Source: Cladorrhinum sp. PSN259
Taxonomy: Eukaryota > Ascomycota > Sordariomycetes > Sordariales > Podosporaceae
Length of the DNA: 64,000 bases
Direction: 5' to 3'
Assembly (NCBI GenBank): GCA_033725935.1
Contig: MU867097.1
Location: 310,001-374,000, forward strand
A model generated the notes under the pieces. That model was not told the DNA's origin. It saw only the letters and a list, made by a program, of their open reading frames with translations, and did not search any database. Below, piece after piece: positions 10,779 to 22,014 of this stretch (position 1 is its first letter; each line of letters opens with the position of its first letter). The translations under genes and the position numbers were made by a program.

Positions 10779-13700
10779 CTAAGCAGGTCGACCACCAGCA
10801 AGGTACATCAACAAGCTTGGGGACTTGGAGCGTCGCCTACGACGACGTACAACTCCATAATCATCCTCCACCTGGAGATGATCGTTAGTCTTGTCAAAAG
10901 TAGGTATACTCGTCTCCGACTCTGTTCTATTCTCGACCACACGGAGTTTCCGAGTATGTTCCCAGAGCATGTTTTGCTCCCACTCAGGTACCCATCGCCT
11001 GATGAGAATATATCCGGGTTCCTAGAGCAGCAGTATCAGCATCTTGCACAGCTTATTAGTATGAACCATGGCCACAAACCGCATCCCACTCCCAATCCAC
11101 CTTATAAAAATTCAATGTTTCAATCTCAAGATGCCGAAGGGACATGCGTGTGAAGGTGGGCCGGTTGCTCTCAGGTATCTGTTCCGTCAACTTTTGTTCT
11201 TCAGCCCTCCATTTTGCAACCTCCTTCTTCATAATAGCTTCAATTTCGGTTTCACTTAAACCAGAATGACGAAATTCCTCAAACAAACGACGGCGGAACT
11301 CCTTATCCGCAGCTTCTTTCTCAGCTCGCTCCCGCGCGTCACGCTCGGCCTCTTTGGCATTCCATCGCGTAACAGCTTCAGCCATTTCCCTCGCGAGACG
11401 GTCGCTAATTCCTTTATCCACATCGCCCTCCTCAGCAGCTCTCTTCTCAGCAGCTGCCTTGGCTTCCTCGCCGGCTTGGCGCTCCTTCTGGATCTTCTTG
11501 CGCTTCTCGAGAGCTTTCGCCAGCTTCTCTTCTTGCTCCTTTATGGCCTTCTCAAGAGCCGCCATGGTTTCTTCTTGAAGCTCCTTAACTTTTGCTACCT
11601 GCTCGGCTGCTCTGCTAGCGGTAGCTTCCTGCCCCAAAAGTGCTGTTTCTTCAGCACTATGATAGTCAAGATCTCCATCACCATCAGGTGGCTTATCCTC
11701 TTCTTTCTGCTTCCCCTTTTCCCGGCGCGCACCTACACTCCCTACGTCTCTATCTGAATAGTCAGGTTGCGGCTTTATTACCGGTTGTTCTCTCTTTTTG
11801 ATTGTATCCTGGGCGTCGTTCTTCGTAGCCTCCGCCCTCGCAGCTTCTGCCCACGCAGCTACTTTGGTAGGTTTCTCAGTTTCAATACTCACAGACTGAG
11901 ATCCATCAGCCACTACATTTGCTGTGTGTTCCTGGTTGGCTATGGAGGTAGAGCTGTCAGGAGATTCGTCGCGGGTATAGCGCCGGTACGCAATATCCGC
12001 CGACTCGTCGTCACTGGATTCATAGGCCTGCTTTTCTGGGGATGTGGTCTCCTTCCTCAATGGGATTCCCTCAGGTTGTTCCAAGTCCATTTCATTCTGT
12101 GAGCCCAACTCAAAGCTACCGTGGCTAGTGACAGACATTGGAGGATGGTAAGCTGGGGAATTGTTGGCCTTGTCAGAAGCTTCAGATGATTGCTTCTCCT
12201 CGGCATCGTTGCCGTTGTGAACTCTCCTCATGTGGTCCCTCAAGTTCCATTGGCGGGGAAATCCATGGCCAGAGACGGAGCGCTCGCACCCCTTATATGT
12301 GCAAAGGTAAGGATTCTCACCGTGACCGTGCATGGCGTGGGCTTCACGCTCATGTCGGAGAAGGGAGGCAGTAGAAGAGAACCGAGCGTTTTGGCAGCCC
12401 TCAACCTTGCAGCGGTAGGGCTTCAGGTGGGAGTCAACGAACTTGCTATTAGAGGATGGCGGTTAGCTAGGGCTACTGGTTGTCTCTTGCAGGTTGTGAA
12501 ACTTACTAATAGTTGCACTTGAGCTTTTCAGCCTTATGGTTGCAGCTCGGCTGGCCCTCCCATGGGCAGTGGAAAAGTCCGTCCGCGTGGGGGTACACAT
12601 TATTGTAGAGATAATGGTCCCTGGCAGACTCACCTTCACCGCTGAGGCGGCGGGATCCGAAAGCAGGAGGGAGCGCGAAAGCATCCTCTCCGATAGCAGG
12701 CATGAGATTGGCTTGGAGGTCCTCAGAGGCAACAAATTGCGAGGCAACCATTTCCTGAGTGCTTTGTTCGGCGGGAGCTGAGTTGACTGAAGCCGCCTCA
12801 TTGCTGTCAATTTCCTCGTCCGCTTCGTCTTCCGATCCTTCACCTTCAACAGAGGGTAGGGCAAAAAGCGAGAGCTGCTCCTGGTGCCGACCAACATGTT
12901 GCTGGTACTTCTTGATTGAGTAGAGTATGTCTTGACAAAGCGGACAAGGTATCCCTTTGGCCACATCCAACGGCTGCTCCGAGAGTTTGACAAAAGCATC
13001 CAACTCAGCACTTTGTGACGAAGTCATGTTGTGAACAGTCTTGAGGTGATTCCTGCATTTGGCAGGAGAGTCCAGCTCTGCTTCGCAGCCATGCAAACAT
13101 TTGTAAGTGTGCCAATGGTTTTGTTTGGTGTGTTCCATCCACTCATGTCTTCGGCCAAACTCACGCTCTGGAGCGACACAATCTTCAGCTAGACAAGTGT
13201 ATGGTTTTAGATCGGAGTAAATGTGCTTTCTATTTGTGATCGTTAGCTAGCCCCTGGCTCAGAGGGGGTTGGCCAACGGGTGTTAACTCACTTCCAAGAG
13301 GCCCTGTCGGTTGCTACTATTATCATGAAGCAGAAAGGGCACTCAAATGGGCCTTTATAAGCCTCTTTCGGGAGTGGCGGGATCTTAAGATTGCCAGAGT
13401 CCGGTGCAGAGGTGGCATATGATGTTTGTGAGACCCCTGCATCGGACTGATTGTCCTGAAGGATGGCTCTCGGAGCGGAAGCCCCTGGTTGATCCTTCAT
13501 TGCTAGAGGTATTGAGGAGGCAACTGTCTCACTATCCGGCAACGGTGCTGGATTTATCTCATCAAGGCCTGCGGCCAGCTTGGCGTGATGGGACTGTCGG
13601 TAGCGGAAGTACTGGCGTCTCCTGGATATGGCCTCGCCCAGACGGCCGGCGAGCCATGGCTGGATATCGGCAAACTTGGCATGAACATGCTGTGTATCGA

Positions 13701-14211
13701 AGCGCACAAAGAATGGTGTGTCAGTATTTGCTGCCTCGACAAATCGTTGGTGAGGAGCTGGGTTCCTGATGTCGGCATTAAGTCGAAGAAGACAATTGAC
13801 AACGTCAGCCACATCGATTGCAATCTGCTCAAGCTCGGTTTCGGGTGACTCCGCATCAGACTCTTCTTGGTCGTTGAGAGGATCTTCTTCGAGTTCATCC
13901 CAGGGCGTTATTTCGCCAGATGCAATATCGGTTGCGTCCTTGAGCAGGTTATTGAGGTCTCGAAGGAGGTTGAGCACCTGGTCCCTGATATGGGTAGCAT
14001 CCCTGAGGCGATAGTCCAGGGAGCTTGTGCCGGTCTTGTGGGCACCCATATTGCCAGACCAAACCTTGAACCGGCTGAGTTCATCTTGAAGTCTACTTAG
14101 AAGTTTGGGGTCGATCGGGTTGACGCCGGTGTTGGCTAGAGAGCCAGAATCTACCAGGGGTCGAAAGAGACCCAGACATTTTGTGACATGGCTGGCAATT
14201 GTTTCTGCCAT
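10779..14211 (-). CDS. Fungal C2H2 zinc-finger / coiled-coil protein
   Basis: 1083 residues in four exons: 14211-13292, 13229-12507, 12445-11080 and 11021-10779; all junctions keep frame. The order is an N-terminal helical domain (about 1-130); a linker; a Cys/His unit ending the first exon (CPFCFMI...W|KKHIYSDLKPYTC); more C2H2-like units (CLAEDC...RRHEW, CLHGC...HLKTVH, CPLCQDILYSIKKYQQHVGRH, YRCKVEGC...HEREAH, YLCTYKGCERS...HMRRVH); a disordered acidic stretch; a long Glu/Lys/Ala coiled coil (about 750-900); and a conserved C-terminal tail (RRWVPEWEQNMLWEHTR, then RRRRRRSKSPS). This architecture recurs in Pezizomycotina as a multi-copy family of unknown function. The basic tail suggests a nuclear location. 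It is divergent from the DUF7580 gene at 14539, with 327 bp between start codons. The last 81 codons depend on a 59-nt intron (11079-11022) that removes a stop; the continuation matches the family tail. Confidence 0.85.
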
Positions 14212-14538
14212 TAGAATCTCGGAGATACTAGGATGCCATTCATTGGGCGGCTAGAGATGGTGTATCTGCGGGGTTCGAGAAATCAGTTTGAGTGAAGAAG
14301 GGAAGGTGGAGGTTGGCGCTACAGAATACGACAAGTTCTTCGCTTAGAAGGGCTGGCACTTGGCAGAATATTATGCTCCGGGGCCAGAGGTGATTAGGTC
14401 TCAAGGAAGCTGAGGCGGATGCGGGGTGCCTGCTGCTGCGCCGCGCTTGCTCCTTCCATCAAACCTCATCTCAACATCTCAGGATCTCATTCCTCGGACC
14501 CCGGGAGCCAGACTCTGCCCAGTCTCCCTCACTCTATC
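14212..14538. promoter_or_regulatory. Divergent promoter between zinc-finger and DUF7580 genes
   Basis: 327 bp separate the two ATGs. An in-frame ATG-free extension to 14419 exists on the + side but has no domain character (Ala/Cys/Ser-rich), so this interval is taken as a shared bidirectional promoter and leaders. No clear TATA box was seen. Confidence 0.5.
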
Positions 14539-16311
14539 ATGTCTGGATTTGAGGTTGCTGGCATCGTTCTTGGCTCGATCCCCCTTTTGGTCTCGGCCCT
14601 CGAACACTACAGCGAGGGAGTCTCAACCTTGCGGAGATGGCGCAAATACGAACGAGAGCTGCAATCTCTGATCCGGAACCTCCAGACAGAGCACGCAAAA
14701 GTCAAGAATGTCTGCGAAAAACTCCTGTATGGACTGGTACCCCTGTCGGATCTCGAGGCCATGATCAAAGACCCATTCGGGCATCTCTGGAGGGAGGATG
14801 AAGTATACCGCAAGATCTGCGGCCGCCTCTGGGAGGCGTCAGATGTGTTCGAAGCCACCGTCCAGGATGTCAAGGCTGCGCTTGAAGAGATGACCAAGAG
14901 ACTGGAGTCCCAAAAGGATGGCAAGGTTTCAGGCTTCCTCTTCACCCTCAAGCGCTCAGATTACCAAGATCTACTCGAACGAATTAAGACCGGGGTCTCA
15001 GATCTCGAAAATCTCACAGATCGAAACATCGAGCTGGAGCCGGTGCGGCGTGTCCGATCTCAGGGAAAGCTATTGAGAATATTGAGAGAAGTGTCCAGGA
15101 GCCTGTACCGGGCCCTGCGAGCAAGTCTTGACTGTGGATGCAGTCACAAAATTGGCATCAAGCTGGAAAGACGGTCACTAGATATTATGCCTGGGGACGA
15201 TGACGAGAAGATCATTCGAGAGCTAGCTTTTCAGCTTGCTCTGTCCTCTCAGGCAAATGTTCCAAAACAGCAGGAACACCCTGCAGTGGCACAGGCATGG
15301 CATGAGCTTGTCATCAAGTCAGCAGGTTGTCCGAGGATGCAACGCACGTTTACACCTACCCAGTGCTCTCTTGAGCCAGCAAAGAAAACCAAACCAAAAA
15401 AGAGCGTCAATTTCAGCTTCTCAAATTCAACAACAACATCAACGATTACTACAAAAACTACCACATCAACGGCAACAACTACAGTGTTCCAGACAAAGCC
15501 GGACTCACAAGCGTCCCTTGCCCAGTTGACGACGGCGATGACAAGCTTTGGGTTGGCAGGTCTGGAAGTGACTCTGCGTCTCTGTGATAAGCTTCAGAGA
15601 GCAAAAGATCAAACGAAAGAGACGCACTCATATGGTGTCATTGTTGATCAAGACGCCGGCTCAACTCGGCGATACTCGGTGCATCCTCTGGCAATCAAGG
15701 GGTCAACCTCGTGGTCCATAGTGTCTTTGCAGGACATTTTGGACCACAACGACGGTATCATCCAGGTACCCCTCTCCTATCGAGAACGACTTCACCTCGC
15801 GGTCGTTATTTCTTCCGGCGTTCTCCAGCTGCACGATACCCCGTGGCTCCCAGAATCTCTCAACAGCGGCAACATCTTCTTTATGAGCATCAACGGATTC
15901 CCAATATACTCCCACCCGCTGTTCCTCACTGAACATGGCAAGAACTCCAATTCTAACCAGTCGGCGGAACCAGTCATGGATAACCTACCTTTTGCGTTCC
16001 ACCGAGACGCAAGACTGCTCTCTTTGGGTTGCCTGCTGATTGAGCTAATTCTGGGACAAACTCTTGTGTCGTTGCGTGGTAATCAGACAAACACATCGTT
16101 CCCATCTGGAAGTCAACTAGCGGACTACGTTACTGCGCAGAGTTTGCTCGCCAAAGTCAAAGCAGAAAGCCTGAACTACTGGACAGCAGTGAGGCGCTGT
16201 ATCGAAGGTGAATTTCATCAGCGAGGATGTGGACTAGACAACGAGCAGCTGTGTCAGGATGTTTATTCGGGAGTAGTTGCTTTGTTGGAGAAGGATTTTG
16301 AAAATTCATGA
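14539..16311 (+). CDS. DUF7580-type pseudokinase-like protein with helical N-terminal domain
   Basis: 590 residues, single exon. The ATG at 14539 (MSGFEVAGIVLGSIPLLVSA) was preferred because this opening is the usual start of fungal proteins with a HeLo/SesA-like helical N-terminus; an upstream start would add 40 non-conserved residues. Residues 1-250 are helical. A Lys/Ser/Thr-rich linker (about 290-330, TTTSTITTKTTTS) precedes a C-terminal module resembling a protein-kinase lobe: RERLHLAVVISSGVLQLHDT, PWLPESLNSGNIFF and DARLLSLGCLLIELILG. Standard HRD and DFG motifs are absent, so catalysis is unlikely. Family use (DUF7580) is from memory; members are multi-copy in fungi and are often placed in signalling or self/non-self repertoires, which is inference. 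It is divergently paired with the zinc-finger gene. Confidence 0.75.
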   Translation: MSGFEVAGIVLGSIPLLVSALEHYSEGVSTLRRWRKYERELQSLIRNLQTEHAKVKNVCEKLLYGLVPLSDLEAMIKDPFGHLWREDEVYRKICGRLWEASDVFEATVQDVKAALEEMTKRLESQKDGKVSGFLFTLKRSDYQDLLERIKTGVSDLENLTDRNIELEPVRRVRSQGKLLRILREVSRSLYRALRASLDCGCSHKIGIKLERRSLDIMPGDDDEKIIRELAFQLALSSQANVPKQQEHPAVAQAWHELVIKSAGCPRMQRTFTPTQCSLEPAKKTKPKKSVNFSFSNSTTTSTITTKTTTSTATTTVFQTKPDSQASLAQLTTAMTSFGLAGLEVTLRLCDKLQRAKDQTKETHSYGVIVDQDAGSTRRYSVHPLAIKGSTSWSIVSLQDILDHNDGIIQVPLSYRERLHLAVVISSGVLQLHDTPWLPESLNSGNIFFMSINGFPIYSHPLFLTEHGKNSNSNQSAEPVMDNLPFAFHRDARLLSLGCLLIELILGQTLVSLRGNQTNTSFPSGSQLADYVTAQSLLAKVKAESLNYWTAVRRCIEGEFHQRGCGLDNEQLCQDVYSGVVALLEKDFENS

Positions 16312-17541
16312 CACATTTGTTTTGTTATATTTGCTTCTATTAGGTTCTACCACATCGATACCAAAATAGTAATACGATCTTACGAAATTTGAATGGTAAA
16401 TTGGCGTTCAAGATGACTTGAACTGTAGTAGATTGGTAATTAGAACGAAAGAACCAGAACATTGATTGTTTACAAGGAAAAATGTAAACAGGTAACACGC
16501 AAATATCACTGTCAACCACATGAGAGTCTGGGCGCAATCGTAAAGAAAATTTGAGGAAACGTTTGAAAAAAGGGACCGTTTCAAATATCTCCCTGCGAGA
16601 CCAATCAGCACGACATTCGCAGAATCAGAAAGGTTTGGATAAAAATGGCCAGGAAGATAATACCTGAAGATTTGAGGTGATGCATCAATCCAACGGCAGA
16701 TGCCATGCACACCCCGTTCTTAAACATGTCGACAGCATCGCGTGGACAGGAGACATATATCGTGCAATCAGTGCAACTCAATTTTCAGTATCTGAGACAA
16801 ATTTAGTAACCGTCAGCCAACCGGGACCGAGCTATCAGAGCCTCCGAACCTCATCATTGACCAAGAATCGTCGATCGATCATCGATTGGACTTGCTTTCT
16901 TCATTCTCACATGGAAAGTTTTACGGTCCACATCCTGGATTCATGATCAGATAGGCTAATACTCAAAGGGCTGTGCAAGGTGCCTCACCTAACACAAGCC
17001 GGCATTGACTCCGGAATTGCAAAGAACGGACTCCGTGTCATTGGGGGAGGGGGTGGCCTCCCTATGATGAATGAGTGGTCGTTCGGGATAACGGATTACC
17101 CCACCCACACGTCTTCACTTTCAGCTCAAAATTTCTCGAATTGTGTGGCTCCCTGTGTTTTTTACCTTTTTGGGGAGATGTAAGGAACGGACCACCGAGT
17201 AATAATCTTGATGCTGTGACCATCTCTCTCTCTCCAAAGGGCGGTTTGTCTGGGAAAGAGAGACACAGGGAGGGAGGAAAGGCAGGCATGAACCACGTTA
17301 CCATCTAATCTCGGAACCGAGAGAACCCAGAGGAAGGAAAGAAAAAGCCCAGAAAGAACACAAAAATATCTCGTCTTCTGAAAAAGTATAAATAAGTTGG
17401 TCAATCTGCTCAACTTCAAATCCTCTGACATTCCTCTGGACATCCGCTCATCATCGGAAGCTCAACCACAAGCTTAAATCAAACTCAGCAACCAAACTAA
17501 TTACCAACAATTCAAACTCATCGATCGATCAATCAATCATC
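16312..17541. other. Intergenic; promoter of the small conserved protein at its right end
   Basis: No gene recognised. TATCATC/ATCGATC-rich spacer with a GGGGGAGGGGG tract near 17045, and a leader with ATCGATCGATC repeats just before the ATG at 17542. Confidence 0.55.
17387..17394 (+). promoter_or_regulatory. TATA box (TATAAATA)
   Basis: A consensus TATAAATA lies 148 bp before the ATG at 17542, followed by a pyrimidine/CAA-rich leader, as expected for a fungal core promoter. Confidence 0.6.
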
Positions 17542-18059
17542 ATGACCGTTTCAATCCCGGTTGCTAGCGTTGGCGCCAACCCTTCCATTGCCAAAGAGCT
17601 TCAAGCGTACCTTTTGCCCGAGTATAGCAGTATGTTGTTGCTGCTGTTGTTGTTGTTGTTCCTATTCTCCTCTCCAGACTATAATTAAATCAGCACCTGA
17701 CACAAAGGGCAGTCGTCCACATCTGTTTGGACCTTGCTGCAGCCACGGCCGAGCTTCCCTTGCTCTTCTCGGGCGACCGTGACGTTTCTCCTTCTTCAGG
17801 TCTAGGCACCAACGACGAATTGTCCCCAGCTGAGCGTCAGATTCCCAGGGCCATCATTTTTGGCGGGAAGACTTCAGAGGAGGAGGTGCAAACCATCACG
17901 CAGGCCGTTCACGCCAAGGCTCCCGGGATCAAGACTGTACATGTGACCAAGCAGGATATCGTGGAGGCTGGTGGGAACGGCCCCAACCCTGAGATCATCA
18001 GCTCGGTGCTGAAGAAGAAGCTGGTGGAGCTGGGAGATCTATCTGGCCCGGATGCTTGA
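17542..18059 (+). CDS. Small conserved fungal protein, function unknown
   Basis: 144 residues in two exons (17542-17629 and 17713-18059). The intron begins GTATGTTG and carries a TTG/CTG microsatellite; acceptor CAG at 17710-17712. The junction gives PEYSIVHICLDLAAATAE. The protein is a compact alpha/beta-type sequence with RAIIFGGKTSEEEVQTI and a regular hydrophobic pattern; there is no signal peptide or membrane segment. It resembles a recurring family of about 140-residue uncharacterised fungal proteins. It converges with the FAD monooxygenase, with only 130 bp between the two stop codons, so transcripts may overlap at their 3' ends. No function is assigned. Confidence 0.8.
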
Positions 18060-18189
18060 GCTAGTGATGGGATTACGGATCTCAGGGATTAAAGGGCTAT
18101 GAATAGGGCAGATGGAGAGCAGGACTTCTACTAGATGAATTTCAATCAACGCTTTCTAGACCCGAGGCCGACCTGTGTCCATTATCGGC

Positions 18190-19518
18190 TCACAACTTTT
18201 CCTCCGTTTCCAACTCCCTTTTAACCTCTTCGTACCGCTCATAAGTATCCTTCTCCGCATCAAAATTCAAAATCCACTCTTCTCTCTTCAAATGCAAGCT
18301 GTCCGGATCCTTCCAAATCGCATCCCAATCAGCTTTGTGCCACTGCTCCCTAGTCTGCACCCCCGTTTTCTGAATCTTGTGCACCCGCTCATACCGTATC
18401 CTCTCCCAAACTTTAACAGCCTCTTTGATTCTCTCCTTCCCCGCAATATCCAAACAAGCAGCCATCACAACCCCGTCCTCCATCGCCTGACTTGCCCCCT
18501 GAACGCTCGTAGGCAAGAAAGGGTGCGCGGCATCACCGATAACAGCTATTCTGCCCTCCCTCGGTGAAACAAAAGTAGGTAACGGGTCCCTAAACACGAG
18601 TTTGTAGTCGAATAATCTGTCTTCGGGCGTGGCCTTTATTATTTCAATCACGGCCGGATCCCACCCTTCCACCACGCGCAGGGCGGCCTCCTTGGAGCCG
18701 GGAAACTGCCACGATTCTTTGATTTCCGAGTCGTCGGTGTGGGTGCACACCCACGAGAACTCGGTGCCGTCCTTGATGGAGGCCGAGAGGAAATGCACGT
18801 CCTGGCCTATCCAGCCCGCGTGCGTGTCTCCGTTTGGATGAACCAAGTGCTTTGTCAGGGGGTTGGAGGTCAAGAGAGGGGAGGAAGGGAACCAGGCGCG
18901 GTAGACTGCGTACCCGGAGGGGATTGGGAGGTCCGGGTGGCCCAGGATCGTGGAGCGAGCGGGGGAGCGAATTCCCTCTGCTGCCAGGACCAGATCTGCG
19001 GTAAACCGGTGGCCGGAGGATGTATGGACCGTAGCGGAGGAAGGGGAGGAGAATTCAGTGTAGGAGGTGACGCTTTGGTTCAGGAGGATGCTGATGTTCT
19101 TTTGCTGGCTTGCGTACTGAAACAAGATTTGGTGAATTTCGCCCCGGTGGCCGTTCACGCGGGTGCCCCAGGCTTTGTGCTCCTCGACGAAGGACTGGGT
19201 CGTGACGAACTTTCCTGTCCAGTCGTGGAATTTGAAATGTTCGGATTTGTGGATTATCGGTTCGAGTTGAGATGAGACTCGGGGCCATTTGGCGAAGAAG
19301 CGGGAGGAGTTTTGGCCAAAGGAGATTATGTCGCCCAGTGTGTGGGACAGGGAGGGGGATTTTTCGAGGAGGAGGACGGTGTGCCCCTTTCGGTCGAGTT
19401 CGATCGCTGCTGTTAGGCCTGCGAATCCGGCTCCTACTATTATGACGGAGATGCCGGAGGAAGGACGGCGGTAGGGAGGGTCATTTTGGGTGGTGGAGTT
19501 CTCAGATGAAGATGACAT
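18190..19518 (-). CDS. FAD-dependent aromatic-ring monooxygenase (salicylate-hydroxylase-like)
   Basis: 442 residues, one exon, starting at the ATG whose product begins MSSSSENSTTQNDPPYRRPS. Class A flavoprotein monooxygenases use NAD(P)H and O2 to hydroxylate small aromatic or isoprenoid substrates. The Rossmann GxGxxG (VIIVGAGFAGLTAA, about residues 27-38) binds ADP of FAD, followed by the acidic end of beta-2 (LLLEKS). The second motif ADLVLAAEGIRSPARS corresponds to the DG region, and GRIAVIGDAAHPFLPTSVQG is the GD motif contacting FAD ribose. Length is normal for single-domain members. No signal peptide, so cytosolic. Substrate is unknown: salicylate-like compounds and secondary-metabolite intermediates are both possible. 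No biosynthetic genes surround it, which argues against a cluster role. Confidence 0.88.
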   Translation of the reverse strand: MSSSSENSTTQNDPPYRRPSSGISVIIVGAGFAGLTAAIELDRKGHTVLLLEKSPSLSHTLGDIISFGQNSSRFFAKWPRVSSQLEPIIHKSEHFKFHDWTGKFVTTQSFVEEHKAWGTRVNGHRGEIHQILFQYASQQKNISILLNQSVTSYTEFSSPSSATVHTSSGHRFTADLVLAAEGIRSPARSTILGHPDLPIPSGYAVYRAWFPSSPLLTSNPLTKHLVHPNGDTHAGWIGQDVHFLSASIKDGTEFSWVCTHTDDSEIKESWQFPGSKEAALRVVEGWDPAVIEIIKATPEDRLFDYKLVFRDPLPTFVSPREGRIAVIGDAAHPFLPTSVQGASQAMEDGVVMAACLDIAGKERIKEAVKVWERIRYERVHKIQKTGVQTREQWHKADWDAIWKDPDSLHLKREEWILNFDAEKDTYERYEEVKRELETEEKL

Positions 19519-20979
19519 TTTCGAAGCTACGAGGGAGAAAAAGTATGAAGCTATTGGTGAATTATTGTTTATGTGCCTTTCACGATCACCACAATCAGAC
19601 TGGGAGAGTGAGAGTCACAAATGGGAGAGGGCCCCCTTTTAAGAAGGTTATTGTTCCTGAGATATAAGTGGTTGCTTTATTTCGCAAATCAATTACCGAA
19701 AGCTTGGGGTATGACCCCGCATATGCAGAGACAAAGGAATACGGGTCGTTGGTGGGTGGTAGCATTGGAATTCAGTTGTGGTTGATGATTGGTGATCAGA
19801 TGAGTATGTCAACAGCGCCGGCTATAAGCATGAGAACATTGGATGACAGTATTCCTTTCTGATAGATCAGATGTTTGGTGAGGCTCAACAATAGATTGAA
19901 CAAGAATGGGATGAAACGATGTTTATTCCAACCTGGTAGTGATGAACAAACAGGAATGAGGGACAGAAATAACAACAAAAGGAATTGAGCAGCCGGGCTT
20001 TGTGCCATAAGATTTTTGTTTTTGTTTGGTTGACATGTTGATCATTGATTTGACAGATTCGATGAAACCAGAGAATATAGAAAACTTTGAACAAACCAAA
20101 CATCAAATCGATCAATACATAAAAGGAAGCTGGAGATCTAAAAGTGATAGTAACACCATGAAATTTGCAGATAAAAGTTGGCTTCACTAACAGCGGGCCC
20201 TTTGCCAGATCAAGGTCACGTGTAGCCTTCTCTATCTCCGATGGTGCAACCAAACGTTGGCTCCAAGTGCCGTTGCAATTCGGAGAATTCATTGGCCATT
20301 GGATTGATCGACGCCAGCGAACAGTGAGCCCAGAAAAGCCCCCCACTCACCTCCAGCCACGCGCCTTGTGCCTGCCGCAAGCAAACCAACATCAACTCTA
20401 ACTTTCTGGCAAAAGTTAGTCTCCAAATCACCTGCAGCATTACCAGCGGATTGGGTCCCCTACGATATTGACAAGGCAAGCTGGAAGACGAAAGAAGGAG
20501 AAAAAAGACGTTGGAAGGTGTCGCACCTGTCAAGCGGCCAAGACCGGACCCAAAGACGCTCGGTGATCTTTCTCCACACTTGGCGAGACACAGTCCTTCC
20601 GCCGTCTACCAAGTACCTGACCAAGCGCACTTTGTCTGGCCTTGCTGCTTGGCCGACCGAACGCCTTTTTAGAAGTCTGGATCCAATTCGCGACACAGAG
20701 ACACACAAAAGCCTATATCGCCAACTACCTACCCACCTAAAGCTACCTTCGCAGGTACACACACAGCAGCGCTTGCTTCCGCATTCATCCCTTCTGGCCA
20801 AAGGGTTCAGCCGGCTCCCAGCGCAACTCCCTCTCTTTACCCTAACGACCTCACTTCCATCTGTCATATCCAACTTCCACAACCTACGACACGCCACTAA
20901 GCTCCCGACTCATCAACCTGCAGAGCCCCCGAGCCAAGCCTACGCCCCAATTGATGCGCACTGCGGCTCTGCTGCCATC
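19519..20979. other. Intergenic; promoter/leader of the SWIB gene on the right
   Basis: No convincing gene. An open frame spans 20368-20979 on the + strand and joins the SWIB start in frame, but its translation (Arg/Leu/Thr/His-rich, no domain) and CAC/CTACC-rich composition look like a 5' leader. Confidence 0.5.
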
Positions 20980-22014
20980 ATGTCTGCTCCACGTGCGAAC
21001 ATTTCCAAGCCCGCCCGTTGCCTTTCAATGAGGCGGTAATGCTGACTATAAACCCCTTATATAGTAACAGATGAGGAGACCGACTCCTACAGTCGAATCA
21101 TCGATGGAATCCTCGCAGCCGCCGACCTTCAGACTGTGACGAGGAAGAAGATCAGGCAAGGACTGGAGGCTGCCATCGGCAAGGATCTCAGTGACCAAAA
21201 GGTACGTAGTTATTTTATGGGTCTTGGCCGTGGATAACCGCACCCGTGGATCTTCAAATAACTGACGCTGCTCGTCACTCACCAACCAGGAAGCTATCAA
21301 GAGCCTTATTGAAGCTCGTTTTGATGCCATCTCCTCGAATGCCGCTGCCATCCCCACTCCGCCATCCGTTTCTGGTCAGCCGTCATCAGATCAGGAAGCC
21401 AATGGCGACTATGCCGACGAAGACGATACCCCTGCCCACGGCGAGATCGAGGTCGCGACTGAGCCAGCTAGAAAGAAGGTCAAGCGTGAGAGCTCTAGCG
21501 AGGATGCTGATGCGCGTCTGGCAGCCGAGCTCCAAGCACAGGAGAACAGACTGTCACGCGGTCGTGTAACGCGTGGAGCTGCCACAAGCAAGCCCAAGGC
21601 CAAGGCGAAGGCGAAGGCGAAGACCGCCAAGAAGAAGAGCAGCAAGAGGGCACGCTCGGACGACGAGAGTGACGGCGAGGGCGGAGAGGACAAGCCCAAG
21701 CGCAAAGCTGGCGGCGGCTTCCAGAAACCCTTCAACCTCAGTCCTGCGCTCTCGGAACTGTGCTACGAGACTCAGGTATGCTATTCAACCCAGACATGTT
21801 CTGTTCCGTTACTAACGTCACTATGTAGCTGTCTCGCCCACAAGTCGTTAAGAAGCTGTGGGATTACATCAAGGGCAACAGCCTTCAAGATCCCAACGAC
21901 AAGCGACAGATCATCTGCGATGAGAAGCTACAGGCTGTCTTCAAGTCAGACAAGATCAATATGTTTTCGATGAACAAGGCTCTTGGCAGCCATCTGTACC
22001 CAGTTGAAGAGTAG
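20980..22014 (+). CDS. DEK_C plus SWIB/MDM2-domain chromatin protein (Tri1/Uaf30 type)
   Basis: 273 residues in four exons: 20980-20992 (13 nt only), 21065-21201, 21290-21775 and 21829-22014. The tiny first exon uses a GTGCGA donor and a CTGAC branch site; joining gives MSAPLTDEETDSYSRII, the expected family N-terminus. Residues about 5-60 form a DEK_C-like helical domain (TRKKIRQGLEAAIGKDLSDQ). A disordered charged middle holds an Ala-Lys repeat and KKSSKRARSDDESDGEG (nuclear localisation, likely phosphosites). The C-terminal SWIB domain starts near residue 190: KPFNLSPALSELCYETQLSR, QVVKKLWDYIKGNSLQDPND, then INMFSMNKALGSHL. Yeast relatives Tri1 and Uaf30 act in chromatin and in RNA polymerase I upstream activation; the same role is inferred. 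Confidence 0.88.

Noticed and set aside
14419..14538. N-terminal extension of the DUF7580 protein
   Set aside because: Begins at ATG but adds 40 Ala/Ser/Cys-rich residues before the conserved MSGFEVAGIVLG start.
20368..20979. Long + frame in phase with the SWIB start
   Set aside because: Arg/Thr/Leu/His-rich translation without domain features; family members start at the MSAP codon, so this is treated as 5' leader.
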